From Ignavibacteriales bacterium (GTDB lineage: Bacteria; Bacteroidota; Ignavibacteria; Ignavibacteriales; Melioribacteraceae), in assembly GCA_020635285.1 (NCBI GenBank), contig JACKAB010000007.1, forward strand, positions 248,001 through 312,000: a DNA stretch of 64,000 bases, in the 5' to 3' direction. Position numbers and translations under genes: made by a program. Below are positions 1 to 9,231 of this stretch, in pieces; the first letter of the stretch is position 1, and every line of letters starts with the position of its first letter. The notes beneath the pieces are model-generated. The model was given only the letters and a program-made list of their open reading frames with translations. It did no database searches and had not been told where the DNA came from.

Positions 1-2250
1 CAATCCCGGCACTCATTCTGTAAGCCATACCTTGTTTTTCTCTAATGTCAAAAACTATTTTATCTGAAAAAAGCAAAGATAAAACTTGCAAAGCGGCTTC
101 ATCATTTTTATCAATGTTTTTTTGATATCCATAATACAAATAAGATTGTTCGCCGCCGCCCTCTAGATTAATATTAATTGGCTGACTAATTTCTTTAAAC
201 TCTTTTATAAAAGCTGGATTGGCTATTGTTCCTTCTGGTATTGGCTTTGTGAAGTTTGCAAAATACGAATTTATGCTTTCAGGTGTTTCTTTAGAAACCA
301 CAGAAATAATCATATTGCTTGGTTGAAAATAAAATTTGGCAAACCCTATTAAATTTTCATAAGTAAGCGGTGTTTTTTATTTTCTTTATATTTTTCTTCT
401 TCATAAACAATTTCATTTACTTTATTATCAAATAAAAGTTTTGCCATATTTCCATGTCCCATCATGGATGGCATTTTAGATTTTCCCGTTGCTGTCATAA
501 ATTCATCTTCGGTCGGAATAAAAGAAATCATTTTCTCATTAAAAAAACTGATTGCCTCTTTAATGTTATCACCCAAACCTTCAACACGTATATAACCAAA
601 TTCTGGACTTAAATAAATATTATCCATTGGAATAAATGGGTTGTCATTTACTGTAAACGAAAATCCATATTGCGAGTTTTGCTTTTTGGACTTCCGGCTG
701 AATCATTCTATCACCAAAAATATCATGCAAAATTTTACCGGCATCTTTTCCATATTTTTCTTCATAAGCAGCTTTGTTTTTAATTAGGTAATGGATTGCT
801 AATAGATCGCTTCCTTTACTTTCCTTAGCAATAACCGTAGCTCCACCATTTTTGTTCTCAAATAATTTCGGCAGCTGATTTTCTATAATATCATTTTCAC
901 TGCTTAGTAAATTTGGATGTTGAACAATAATAAGCGGGTCTTTCGTAAGTGAAATTTGCGTAACTTCTTCGGCAGCAGCTCCATAACCTTTGCCTGAGTA
1001 AGATGCTAAGATTGCCTCCATACCATATTGAGCAAATAAATCGGCATTGTAAATACCAAACATATGAGGTTTTTCTGTGTTTTGTAAAAATGATGTTCTT
1101 GATTTAATTTCTTCAGACTTTATGCTCTCTGGAGATAAATGAAAATCAATAGAACCTAATATTGAAAAAAGGAATCCTTAATGCTATTAATATTGTTGTC
1201 TGAATTTAACGTAGCCGTAACTTGCAGAAAACTCTTTACTTTATATTCACGAGTTTTAAATTCAATTCCATCAATTACATTTTCAAAATATGAGTTGAGT
1301 TTATTTTTGATAGGTTCACTTTGGTTTTCCAAAACCAAATTTAATACATCATAGAATTCTAAATTTTTAGGTGTGGGCAATTCAAAAAATAATTGAAGCT
1401 GTGTATTGCTTCCTGAATAAAATCTGTGATAAACATTTTGTTCATTATCTAAACTTGGAACATCTTCAAAAGCTATGTTTAGCCCGGAAGTATTTGCCTC
1501 TTTTATAACACCGGGCTTTGCTTTACCATAAATATCTTTAATGTTATCTAACATTTCTTTAGAATTAAAACTCCCAATTACACTAATTATCATATTATTA
1601 GGCACGTAAAAATTTTTGTAAAAATCATAAACATCATCGCGGTTCATATTTTTAATTGTTTCGTAAGTGCCAAGTGTGGAAAGGGAAAGCGCGTGACCTT
1701 TATAAATTATTGGTAAAATATTTCTTTCAATTTGATCATTCGCGTTTCCAAAACTTTTAGCAATCTCTTCTAACACAATACCTTTTTCTTTCTCAAATTT
1801 GTCTTCCGGCATAACAGAATTGAAAAGCATTGCGGATTGTAATTTCATTCCCTCTAAAATATTTTCAGATGGAGTTACCATCATAAAATTTGTGTAATAC
1901 TCTGATGTATTTGCATTATTGTAACCACCAATTTTATCAGTCGCATCGTATAATTCTTTCTGAGTCATGGTTGTGGTGCCATTAAATAAAAGATGTTCAA
2001 GCATATGACTCATTCCGCTTGTTGCAAAATTTTCAAATGCGGAGCCTACTTTTACAACCGTATTTATTCCAACCATTGGCAAAGAAGGTTTTTCAATCAG
2101 CATTACTTGAATACCATTATCCAATTGATAGATGGAAACTCCTTCCGGCAATTTTGCTATATCGTTATTTGATAAAATTATGTTTGATGAAATTAAAATT
2201 AAAGTGAGAATGAGAATTTTTATTTTTGATGACGAAAAACCACTTAGCAT
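1..2250 (-). CDS. M16 family zinc metallopeptidase, frameshifted, C-terminal end beyond the window
   Basis: Insulinase/pitrilysin-type peptidase. A hydrophobic N-terminus (signal peptide or anchor) is followed by the inverted zinc motif in SHMLEHLLFNGT and the downstream metal-ligand Glu in VLEEIAKS, so the N-terminal M16 domain is catalytic. A second M16C-like domain runs into the left edge, with a YYGYQKN segment and an R-K-QGMAYRM segment typical of the inactive half. ATG at 2250 is preferred over the upstream start because GAGG lies 6 bases before it. The frame breaks three times, near 1165, 650 and 365, the last two at poly-A runs. Reading across the breaks restores continuous family-like sequence. 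Likely exported to the periplasm, where such proteases degrade peptides. The family is clear; whether the gene is intact in the organism is not. Confidence 0.82.
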
Positions 2251-2404
2251 ATTTTGCCTCAAGTTATATTTATTTGATTATAAAAATTAATAAAACTATG
2301 CATCTATTACTATTCAAGAATAATTACAAACTACTATTATTTCTAATTTGTATTTAACCTTAATGATAATTAGTTTTTGCATAATGATTATTGAGAAAAC
2401 AAAA

Positions 2405-2740
2405 ATGAAAAAATATTTACTGGTTGGAATAATTATAGTCTCTGCATTAATAATAAATTCTTGAGATGAAGGTAATGAAGTTAGCTATGCAAGAAATGCA
2501 AAATTAATATGGACTGGAGATTATGAAGTGGATGGCTGTGGTTTTTTTGTTGAAATTGACAGCATAAAATATAAACCGAAAAATGAAGAAATTATTCCGC
2601 CGGATTTTAAATCTTACGATACATTAACTGTCACCTTACAATACCTCGATTTACATCATGAAATTGAAACATATTGTTTTTCTCTAACGCCTATAATGGA
2701 GAAAGCGATTGAAATAATCTCTATTGATCTGCACGAGTAA
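2405..2740 (+). pseudogene. Small putative lipoprotein with in-frame TGA at the expected lipobox cysteine
   Basis: ATG at 2405 opens a frame starting MKKYLLVGIIIVSALIINS, then TGA at 2462-2464, then DEGNEVSYARNAKL and onward in the same frame to a stop at 2740. A basic start, a hydrophobic stretch and a small residue just before the stop give a lipoprotein signal in which the TGA occupies the lipidated Cys (TGT or TGC). Without the stop it would be a 111-residue lipoprotein of no family I recognise. Downstream reinitiation would give about 70 residues with no signal. A point mutation, a sequencing error or recoding of TGA are all possible; TGA serves as an ordinary stop elsewhere in the window. 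Confidence 0.5.
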
Positions 2741-2748
2741 TTGTTATT

Positions 2749-3003
2749 CTAACTTCCGCTAAGCTGAATTGTTGTAATTACCCAGACAATCTGCGCAATT
2801 ATAAACCAAGTTATGCCGGATAAAAAGCTAATTAGAATACAAGTTTTTTTATGGGTTTTATTTGGCTCTTTCTTTTTTAACTGCTTACAAAAATATTTTA
2901 CCACTAAAATAAAAAGCGCCGCAATAAATATTTGAATGAATATTAAAAATATCCAATCACCGGTTGAGTGAGTTGTTTGCTGTAAGATTGTTAGGTTTAC
3001 CAT
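2749..3003 (-). CDS. Small two-helix membrane protein, unknown function
   Basis: 84 residues. Two hydrophobic segments at about residues 17-37 and 53-78 are separated by a lysine-rich loop (CKQLKKKEPNKTHKK), suggesting both termini lie outside the cytoplasm and the loop inside. No family recognised. It converges with the small lipoprotein frame, with about 9 bases between stops. Confidence 0.45.
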   Translation of the reverse strand: MVNLTILQQTTHSTGDWIFLIFIQIFIAALFILVVKYFCKQLKKKEPNKTHKKTCILISFLSGITWFIIAQIVWVITTIQLSGS

Positions 3004-3123
3004 AATTTATATCATAAAAATAAAATTATTTTTAAGAATAGCTTATCTAAACTTAGTTTTTTTCAAACAATAAAAACCCGCACTAAAACAGGTTCAAATA
3101 TTATAAATATTTCTGTGAATTTC

Positions 3124-3918
3124 TTATTTCATTAATAACATTTTCTTTGTAGCTGTAAAATTATTTGTTCTTATTGTGTAAAAATAAATTCCACTTGTTA
3201 GATTAGAAGCATCAAATAAGTATGAATAATTACCTGCTGATTTAAAACCTTTTTCTAATTCGGCTACTTTATTTCCTAAAACATCATAAATGATTAAAGA
3301 AACATTTCCTTCACTAGGAATCCGAAACTAAGAGTTGTACTTGGATTAAATGGATTAGGATAATTTTGATTTAATTTATATTCTGTCGGCAAAATTACTT
3401 TATCATTTACATCTGTTATTACTGAACTCCAACTTAATTGAATATCATGGAAATTATTTTCATCCGGAAATGACAAAGAATTGGAAGCTTCTCCAAGCGG
3501 GAAACTAAATGATGATAACGGACCTTGTGCATGCTGATCTGTCATTTCAATTATTAGTTTATATTGACCATTGGGAACAATATTTCCTTGAACATCTTTC
3601 ACATTCCAAGTTACATTATGTGTCTGATGTGAAGAAAGAGTTGCGCTAGTTACAGCATCAACTTTATTTCCACCAGAAATAGAATTCCACATGTATAAAT
3701 ATTGAATTCTTTTTATCTGCCCAAATCTGAAGAGTCTTTATAAAATTACCAGAAGAATCTTCAACCCAAATAGCACCAATATTTTTAGGTGAAAAACTAC
3801 CGCCAGGAGTTGTGGTTCTAATCGTAAAACTTACACTCTCGGTTTGCTGCGCAAATATATTTAATGAAAAAATCAATACCAGCGCAAAACCCAACATTAT
3901 TTTATTATAATTTCTCAA
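3124..3918 (-). CDS. Secreted DUF2271-like protein with C-terminal sorting domain, frameshifted
   Basis: A signal peptide (MLGFALVLIFSLNIFAQQ) leads into a DUF2271-like domain: FTIRTTTPGG, IWVEDSSGNFIKTLQIW, then a DAVTSAT segment and VTWNVKDVQGN, as in the DUF2271 pattern of an extended beta domain with an NG-YKLIIE strand. The C-terminus has NQNYPNPFNPSTTLSF followed in another frame by IIYDVLGNKVAELE and a final basic KKMLLMK, a type IX-like sorting domain usual in Ignavibacteria. TTG at 3918 is chosen because GGGAGA lies 8 bases upstream. One frameshift near 3690 separates the N-terminal part, another near 3310 cuts the sorting domain. Probably exported to the cell surface; partner unknown. 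Confidence 0.65.
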
Positions 3919-4063
3919 TTTATTAATCTCCCTTGATATAAATACTTTTGGTCTCAAATAATCATACAGATTACTAAAATCATTTTACATATTTATTTAC
4001 TCATAAAAAAGTCAAACAACAATCGCTCTTACTCCAGTAGAAGTCTTTGAATAAACTATATTT

Positions 4064-4190
4064 TGTCATTGCGAACTCCGATACTCTCCCGATTAAAGCT
4101 TTCGAGGACAGGTTTATCAGTGTGCAATCTCACTGGCGGATTGCTTCGGGAAAACTCCCTGCCTTGCGCAAGGCGGCTCGCAATGCATGG
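4064..4190. repeat. Imperfect palindromic intergenic element
   Basis: The end segments CATTGCGA (4067-4074) and TCGCAATG (4178-4185) are inverted copies. Inside lies the perfect 14-base palindrome GCCTTGCGCAAGGC (4161-4174). The element is GC-richer than its surroundings and holds no plausible gene. It resembles the dispersed cattgcga/tcgcaatg elements common between genes in this phylum. It fills most of the 350-base gap between the DUF2271 and mscL genes; the rest of the gap shows nothing. Confidence 0.55.
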
Positions 4191-4305
4191 AGCCAGTTTA
4201 ATTCAGAGGTTATTCAAAGGTTTCCAGTAAACCATAATTATCTAAACTTGGCACATAGAACTAAACAAATTACCTTTTGTTAATTGTCCTATTTGCCATA
4301 AAACT

Positions 4306-4745
4306 TTAGTTTAATGGTTTTAGTTGTTTTGAAATTTGTTCAAGATTATCATTTATTTTTGTGAGCAGCTGAATATCTTTTGGAGTAGGAGTGCTGGTCT
4401 CGTTTGTATCCTCAGCTTTTCTTCTTAATGTATTAAATAACTTAATAACTAGAAAAATTGTTGCTGCGATAATAATAAAGTCTACTAATGACTGAATAAA
4501 AATTCCGTAATTTATTTCAATTGATTGTTGTACAATTTTACCCGACGCGTCAATTTGTTCTTCCTCAAAAGAAATTTTAAGCTTTAAAATCAACACGCCC
4601 AATTAAAAAGCCGAATGAGGGCATGATTACTTCATTAACTAACGAAGATACAATTTTACTAAATGCAGCTCAATAATAATTCCGACTGCCATATCAAACA
4701 TATTTCCTTAACGGCAAATTCTTTAAACTCCTTTATAATTTTCAA
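4306..4745 (-). CDS. mscL: Large-conductance mechanosensitive channel, frameshifted
   Basis: Homopentameric inner-membrane channel that opens under high membrane tension during osmotic downshock. Reading across two single-base losses (near 4705 and 4680, each GG reduced to G) gives KEFKEFAVKGNMFDMAVGII and GAAFSKIVSSLVNEVIMPSF, the canonical amphipathic N-terminal helix and first transmembrane helix. INYGIFIQSLVDFIIIAATIF follows as the second helix, then a charged C-terminal bundle. Start TTG at 4745 has AGGAGG about 8 bases upstream. Repaired length is close to the usual 130-150 residues. Family identity is secure; the breaks look like base-calling losses. Confidence 0.85.
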
Positions 4746-4858
4746 ATTAGTAATCCTCCTATTTTAATTTTTCCGTTTTTATTTTGTTTGTAAAGATAAA
4801 TAATTAGAGATGTATAATTCATTTGGAGTAACAAGCAGAACAAGATAAAGGAGTTGGA

Positions 4859-4978
4859 ATGGTAAATAGATTATTTTCTCATAATTTTCTTAAGTTTATA
4901 ATAGTAACTGAAGGATTTAATTTGATTGAAATAAGTCCGGATACTGAATATGTAGGTAAATCCTTTAACTATTTATAA
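4859..4978 (+). CDS. Possible 39-residue peptide
   Basis: ATG at 4859 follows AAGGAGTTGGA, a good ribosome-binding site, and opens 39 codons ending at TAA 4976-4978, just before the TPR gene. The peptide (starting MVNRLFSHNFLKF) has no recognisable domain. It may be a leader peptide or chance. Only the strong ribosome-binding site argues for it. Confidence 0.2.
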   Translation: MVNRLFSHNFLKFIIVTEGFNLIEISPDTEYVGKSFNYL

Positions 4979-5001
4979 AATAAAAATACGAGTAAAGCCA
5001 G

Positions 5002-6168
5002 ATGAGTGAAGAAATTATTAAACCAATTGATGTTATGAATAATGATGAACTAATATCAGTTTTAACGGTCCACAAAGAAAATTTTAATGATGAATATAAA
5101 AAAAAGGTTGTTGATGAATTAGTGAAGAGAGGGGTTAATCTAGAGGAGAAGTTTAAAATTGTTAAATATAAATTAAATCTGGAAGATGTTGAAGAGATTG
5201 AAGTTACAGCGGCACATGAAAAAATATCGCTTCTAAAAAATCCAATTGATGTAATCTATTTTATAAATTATATGAATGATAGCTTTGCCATTCAAAAAAA
5301 TGATGGTGTATTTGTAATTCATCACAACACACCAAAGCTTGGTTTTTCATCATTCTTCTTAGATAGTGAAACTGAACTAAAAAATTCTTTAAACAATTTT
5401 TTAACACTCGATCAATGGCTGCCGGAAGGTGCGGAAGTAATTGAACATTGGGAAACTTTTGCCGAATCAACTTCATCGGCTTATATTTTAAGATTAGCAA
5501 AGTTGATGGATGAAATTAACTTAAGTTATTGCATCAATTCAGCTCACTTGGTTCGTTTCAACTCGTTTAATTCGCCTTACTCTATTATTGTGCCGGCAGA
5601 TGTAATTGACGAAGCTGAAGAAGTTTTATTAAAAATTGATGAATTAAAAGAGAACCTTCATGAAGAATTGGAAGCGGCTGAAAAAAAAGAAGATATAGAT
5701 TTACAATTGAAAATATTATTGGAGTTGGAATCGGTCACTCCTGAAGATCCTTTAGTATATTACAACAAGGCTCAGCTATTAGATGAAAAAGGTGATTATC
5801 AAAATGCTTCTGATGCTTTGATTGAGTCGTTCAATCTTGAAATGAATAATGGCACTGTTGATGATATTGAGGATATAGAAAACTACCTAGTTGAGGTAGT
5901 AGATAAGGTTGAGAACAAATCAAATATACTTCATTGTTTAGCAACAATATCTGCTTTTAAAGAGGATACTGATAGTTCATTTGAATATTGTAACAAGATT
6001 ATTGCCTTGGATGAAAATGATGCTGTGGCCCATTTACAATTGGGTTACCATTATTATTCAAATACAGAAGATGATGAAAAAGTAAAATTTCATTTTAAAA
6101 AATATATTGAGCTGGATCCGGAAAGTGCTGAGCGTGAAGCTATTGAAGAAATATTAAAAAATATATAG
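5002..6168 (+). CDS. TPR-repeat protein with DUF2007-like N-terminal region
   Basis: 388 residues, no signal peptide or membrane segment, so cytoplasmic. Residues about 150-215 contain SSAYILRLAKLMDEI and IIVPADVIDEAEEVL, similar to the short DUF2007 fold that ends in a V-P-x-D-x-E-A helix. Residues about 225-388 are helical TPR-like repeats (DPLVYYNKAQLLDEKGDYQN, DAVAHLQLGYHYYSN). TPRs mediate protein contacts; no partner is evident from the neighbours. The acidic C-terminal half is typical of TPR adaptors. The frame is intact, unlike both flanking genes. Confidence 0.6.
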   Translation: MSEEIIKPIDVMNNDELISVLTVHKENFNDEYKKKVVDELVKRGVNLEEKFKIVKYKLNLEDVEEIEVTAAHEKISLLKNPIDVIYFINYMNDSFAIQKNDGVFVIHHNTPKLGFSSFFLDSETELKNSLNNFLTLDQWLPEGAEVIEHWETFAESTSSAYILRLAKLMDEINLSYCINSAHLVRFNSFNSPYSIIVPADVIDEAEEVLLKIDELKENLHEELEAAEKKEDIDLQLKILLELESVTPEDPLVYYNKAQLLDEKGDYQNASDALIESFNLEMNNGTVDDIEDIENYLVEVVDKVENKSNILHCLATISAFKEDTDSSFEYCNKIIALDENDAVAHLQLGYHYYSNTEDDEKVKFHFKKYIELDPESAEREAIEEILKNI

Positions 6169-6186
6169 TAGTAAAATCAATATGAG

Positions 6187-6247
6187 TGTCATGCTGAATT
6201 TATTTCAGCATCTTATCTTTAGATTCTGAACCAAGTTCAGAATGACA
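6187..6247. repeat. TGTCATGCTGAA/TTCAGAATGACA inverted-repeat element, short copy
   Basis: The element starts TGTCATGCTGAA and ends TTCAGAATGACA, with inner hairpin halves CTGAA and TTCAG. The same end sequences recur inside the larger element at 11465-11583, so this is a dispersed family. It sits just after the TPR gene and could act as a weak terminator in RNA. Confidence 0.6.
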
Positions 6248-6279
6248 ACTTTAGGTCTTTCTTATAAATATAAATTCTT

Positions 6280-6806
6280 ATGGAAAAGAACTTTTAGATT
6301 TTTGCAGAGTAAAAAAATATTTGATAAAGGTTTTGGATTTCTTTCGAGCATTAATTATTCGCAAGATGTGTTTTTCATTTTTCTAAGATTAAAGATGAAA
6401 AAGTGAAGGAAGAGTTGCAAAAACTTAAACGAGGTGTTGTATACATTTACTATACTTCGCAAGCTGAAAATAATAAGCGTAAAGTTTTTAGAATGTGGCT
6501 CAGCCTCAAAAATGTTCCGGATTATTTAATTCCACAATTTAAAGCAAAATTATAGATGAGCTAAACGATGGTAAAACCAATGTTTTTGAGCTCGCTCATA
6601 TTATTAAGGAATTAAGATCTTATTCTCAGATTGAACCCGAAGAATTTAAGCAAATTTTACTTTCACATAAGATTCAAAGTAATCCTTCCGTGGTAATAAA
6701 AATTCTTAGTGATGAAGAGGTAAATCAATTCGAGGATATAAATAGTTATTTTAATAATATTCAGATCAAAAAGTTGGAAAAGATATTTGGATTAGTGAGG
6801 TATTAA
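6280..6806 (+). CDS. Cold-shock-domain protein with long C-terminal extension, frameshifted
   Basis: The repaired frame starts at ATG 6280. It contains KGFGFLSS (an RNP1-like motif) and DVFFHFSKI (RNP2-like), the two nucleic-acid-binding strands of a cold-shock/OB domain, within the first 50 residues. About 120 further residues include IIDELNDGKTNVFELAHIIK and end IKKLEKIFGLVRY, unlike a stand-alone Csp of about 70 residues. Three single-base losses, at A or T runs near 6290, 6380 and 6553, break the frame. Probably an RNA-binding protein; the extension is not a family I know. The 3' end of this gene is duplicated at 7589-7684. Confidence 0.55.
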
Positions 6807-6975
6807 ATAAGTTAATAAAGCACCAATTTTGATATTTAGTGGAACTTAAAATAGAAATATTGTCGTGTTTTGTTCCTTTATTAGGAAAGGGAATTGTGCT
6901 TAATATATAATTATATTGCAAAAAATAATAATAAAATACTTTTACTATTTTAAAATATATGAAAGGTAATAAATT

Positions 6976-7502
6976 GTGAAAAGATCAGACATAAAAGAAT
7001 TTCCAGAATATTTTGAAAATTTTATCAAAATGGTTGATGATATTGAACTTTCTGCTGCATTTGACAAAGTTTGAAACAAATTGATGATTTGGATATTCAG
7101 CAATTAAAACGAATCGGGCTTAAGAGTTATGCAGACGGAAAATGGTCTGTCAATAAAATAATTCAACATTTAATAGATTGGGAACGTATTTGGTGTTATA
7201 GAACTGTTATTTTTGCACGCAAAGAAGGAACAATACCTGAAGGACATGAGCAAGAAATTATGGCAGATAATTCAAACGCTGATGAACTATCTATAGAACA
7301 ATTAATTGATGAACTTAGAATAGTTCGACTTTCAACAAAGGCAATGTTTGACTCATACAACCGCCAAATATTAGAGAGCAATTGCAAATTCTACAAATAC
7401 GAAATGTCAGTTTTGGCAATGGGATTTAATATCATTGGACATCAACTTCATCATTTTGATATTATAAAAGAGAGATATATTCCGTTAGATAATCAGAATT
7501 GA
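6976..7502 (+). CDS. DinB-like four-helix protein, frameshifted
   Basis: GTG at 6976 gives a 175-residue protein after adding one A near 7067 (DKSLKQIDDL). The pattern KWSVNKIIQHLIDWERIW, with His and a late HQLHHFDIIKERY, matches the DinB/DfsB metal-binding helical bundle, where three His residues bind a divalent metal. Such proteins are thiol- or metal-dependent enzymes of mostly unknown substrate. It is isolated and flanked by two copies of the 3' end of the preceding cold-shock gene, suggesting rearrangement or insertion here. Confidence 0.65.
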
Positions 7503-7588
7503 TTTATTTAAAATCTCTTGAAGAACCACATATATTGCAAATATAATTTGGTGGATTTTTGTAAAAAGTGGTATTGAAAATTTAAGCT

Positions 7589-7684
7589 ATGAAGAGATAA
7601 ATCATTGAGGATATAAATAGTTATTTAATAATATTCATGATCAAAAAGTTGGAAAGATATTTGGACTAGTGAGGTTAAATAGTT
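7589..7684. repeat. Degenerate direct copy of the cold-shock gene 3' end
   Basis: About 96 bases closely match 6711-6812 (both contain GAGGATATAAATAGTTATT and a GATCAAAAAGTTGGAAA block), with small indels and substitutions that destroy the reading frame. The copies flank the DinB-like gene in direct orientation, so the piece is a remnant rather than a gene. Confidence 0.75.
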
Positions 7685-9196
7685 ACTGTGAAATTCGGCT
7701 TATCAGCAACGCCTAGAAATGAAAGATTTTACAAGATTATATTTTTTATCATTTTATCGAAACGTTCGCAAAAGTGTTCAGTCAGCTGTATCTTCAAATC
7801 AACTATATTCTAAATCATACTAGTTTTCCAATCAAACTGATTTATTGGAAATGATTATGGTCACTTTACTTCCATATTATTACAAAATGTCTATTAGACT
7901 ATTCTTATTTATTTAGATCAGATTCGATTATGGCTAAAATCTACTAAAGAATGGAATAATTTACATTGATATATGTTAAAATGATTCTGATTAGCAAAAT
8001 ATTTTCGGATCAAATATTGATTTTATTGAGATTCATTTACATATTCTTTAACTCGCTTCACAGAATATTATATACATACAGTAAAAAGTTTTAGAGCAAT
8101 AAAAAACATTTTTTAAATTGTTTAGACCTTTTTTAGACCATATATTTAAAACACTGTACTTCTCTATTTGTTTTCCAGTACCCCTATAAAATTTCCATTT
8201 TACAAAAAAATAACAACAAATATCTATTTGGAAAAAATACCTGATGAAATTCAACTTTCTAGAAATGATACTTATGCTTCTAATTCAAATCATAACAATC
8301 TCCAGGACCAGCGTCAGATATCTCGTGCTAAAAATTGAAAATTGATAATCCTAATAATATTTAGGATACTGATTCGGTATTAAGTAACGAAAGCTCTTTT
8401 GAACAACCACTTGAGATAGCACGAAATTTCTTTGCAGCTTTAGAATTGAAACAAACTTATCAACAGGTCTGACTCAAATTTTATCCATACCGAATAATTG
8501 GGTAACTGGATGGAAAACTTATCTTAAAGATATTTTCAAATTGAATATATTAGGAGTATAATTTTGATCTTGAAAAGGGTGGATGGCAAATAAATCAAGT
8601 TCAAGTATCTGAACAATTATTTAACGGATCATAACTTCATTCAACAATATTAATAAAATACCAAATAATTCATTTAGGTTGTATTAACAGTTTAATAATG
8701 CTCAGAAAAGAATGAACGAGATAAAATTATCGATTCTAACAACAGCCTTAGAAAAGATCTTTATTACGAGTGTAGTAGAACTGAAAATTACTTATAGATT
8801 AAGTAATTTTAATGGATTGCCATATTATTTCAAAAATATGTAAAACTGATTATTCTTCAGTGACATATTTTGATATTGTTAAAAATATATATGAATTTAG
8901 AGGTGCTGTTGTCCACAATATAAAATTGATAAAAAAGAAAAATAAAAATTAACAACTGAAAGAAACAGTTGATGCAATTGATTTATTCATTAAATTCTAA
9001 AAGAATTATAAACAATACTTATAAAAAAGAATCGTATATATAAACCAATTGAGATAGATAAACTTCTTATATCTTTCTAACCTCTAAATCTGCTCAGAAT
9101 AATGGTCACGCCAAATTTATGTACCTTTGGCAGAGACGGGCAAGAGTGCAAGTAAGCCCATAAATTTTAGTATATGACTTAGGCGGTAAATAAAAG
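7685..9196. other. Decayed, essentially gene-free region
   Basis: About 1.5 kb with stops in all frames at short intervals and no open frame with convincing coding character. The 68-residue minus-strand frame at 8048-8254 has no start context or family resemblance. Remnants of a HEPN-like coding sequence can be read at 8380-9000. I see no RNA gene or mobile-element end. The region probably represents genes lost by decay. Confidence 0.5.
8380..9000 (+). pseudogene. Remnant of a HEPN-like domain protein
   Basis: Joining short frames yields PLEIARNFFAALELKQTYQQ, then ITYRLSN, YFDIVKNIYEFRGAVVHN and ETVDAIDLFIKF. The R-G-A-V-V-H stretch fits the R-X4-H signature of HEPN nuclease or nucleotidyltransferase-partner domains, and the following helix is typical of abortive-infection or ApeA-like C-termini. 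Many stops and frame changes, including stops not at homopolymers, suggest genuine decay. Family assignment is tentative. Confidence 0.3.
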
Positions 9197-9229
9197 TTAA
9201 GAAGAAAATTTTATTAAAAAACTTCTTAA
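9197..9229 (-). terminator. Hairpin terminator after rlmD
   Basis: TTAAGAAG (9197-9204) and CTTCTTAA (9222-9229) form an 8-base stem; on the minus strand it is followed by a T-rich run. It lies directly after the proposed rlmD stop and supports that end. Confidence 0.45.
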
Positions 9230-9231
9230 TA

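Noticed and set aside
2360..2400. ATAATGATTATT-like Fur-box resemblance before the small lipoprotein
   Set aside because: Only a partial, AT-rich match of the kind expected by chance in this sequence; no iron genes nearby.
8048..8254. 68-codon minus-strand frame in the decayed region
   Set aside because: Composition reflects AT-rich sequence; no recognisable family, start site or neighbours.
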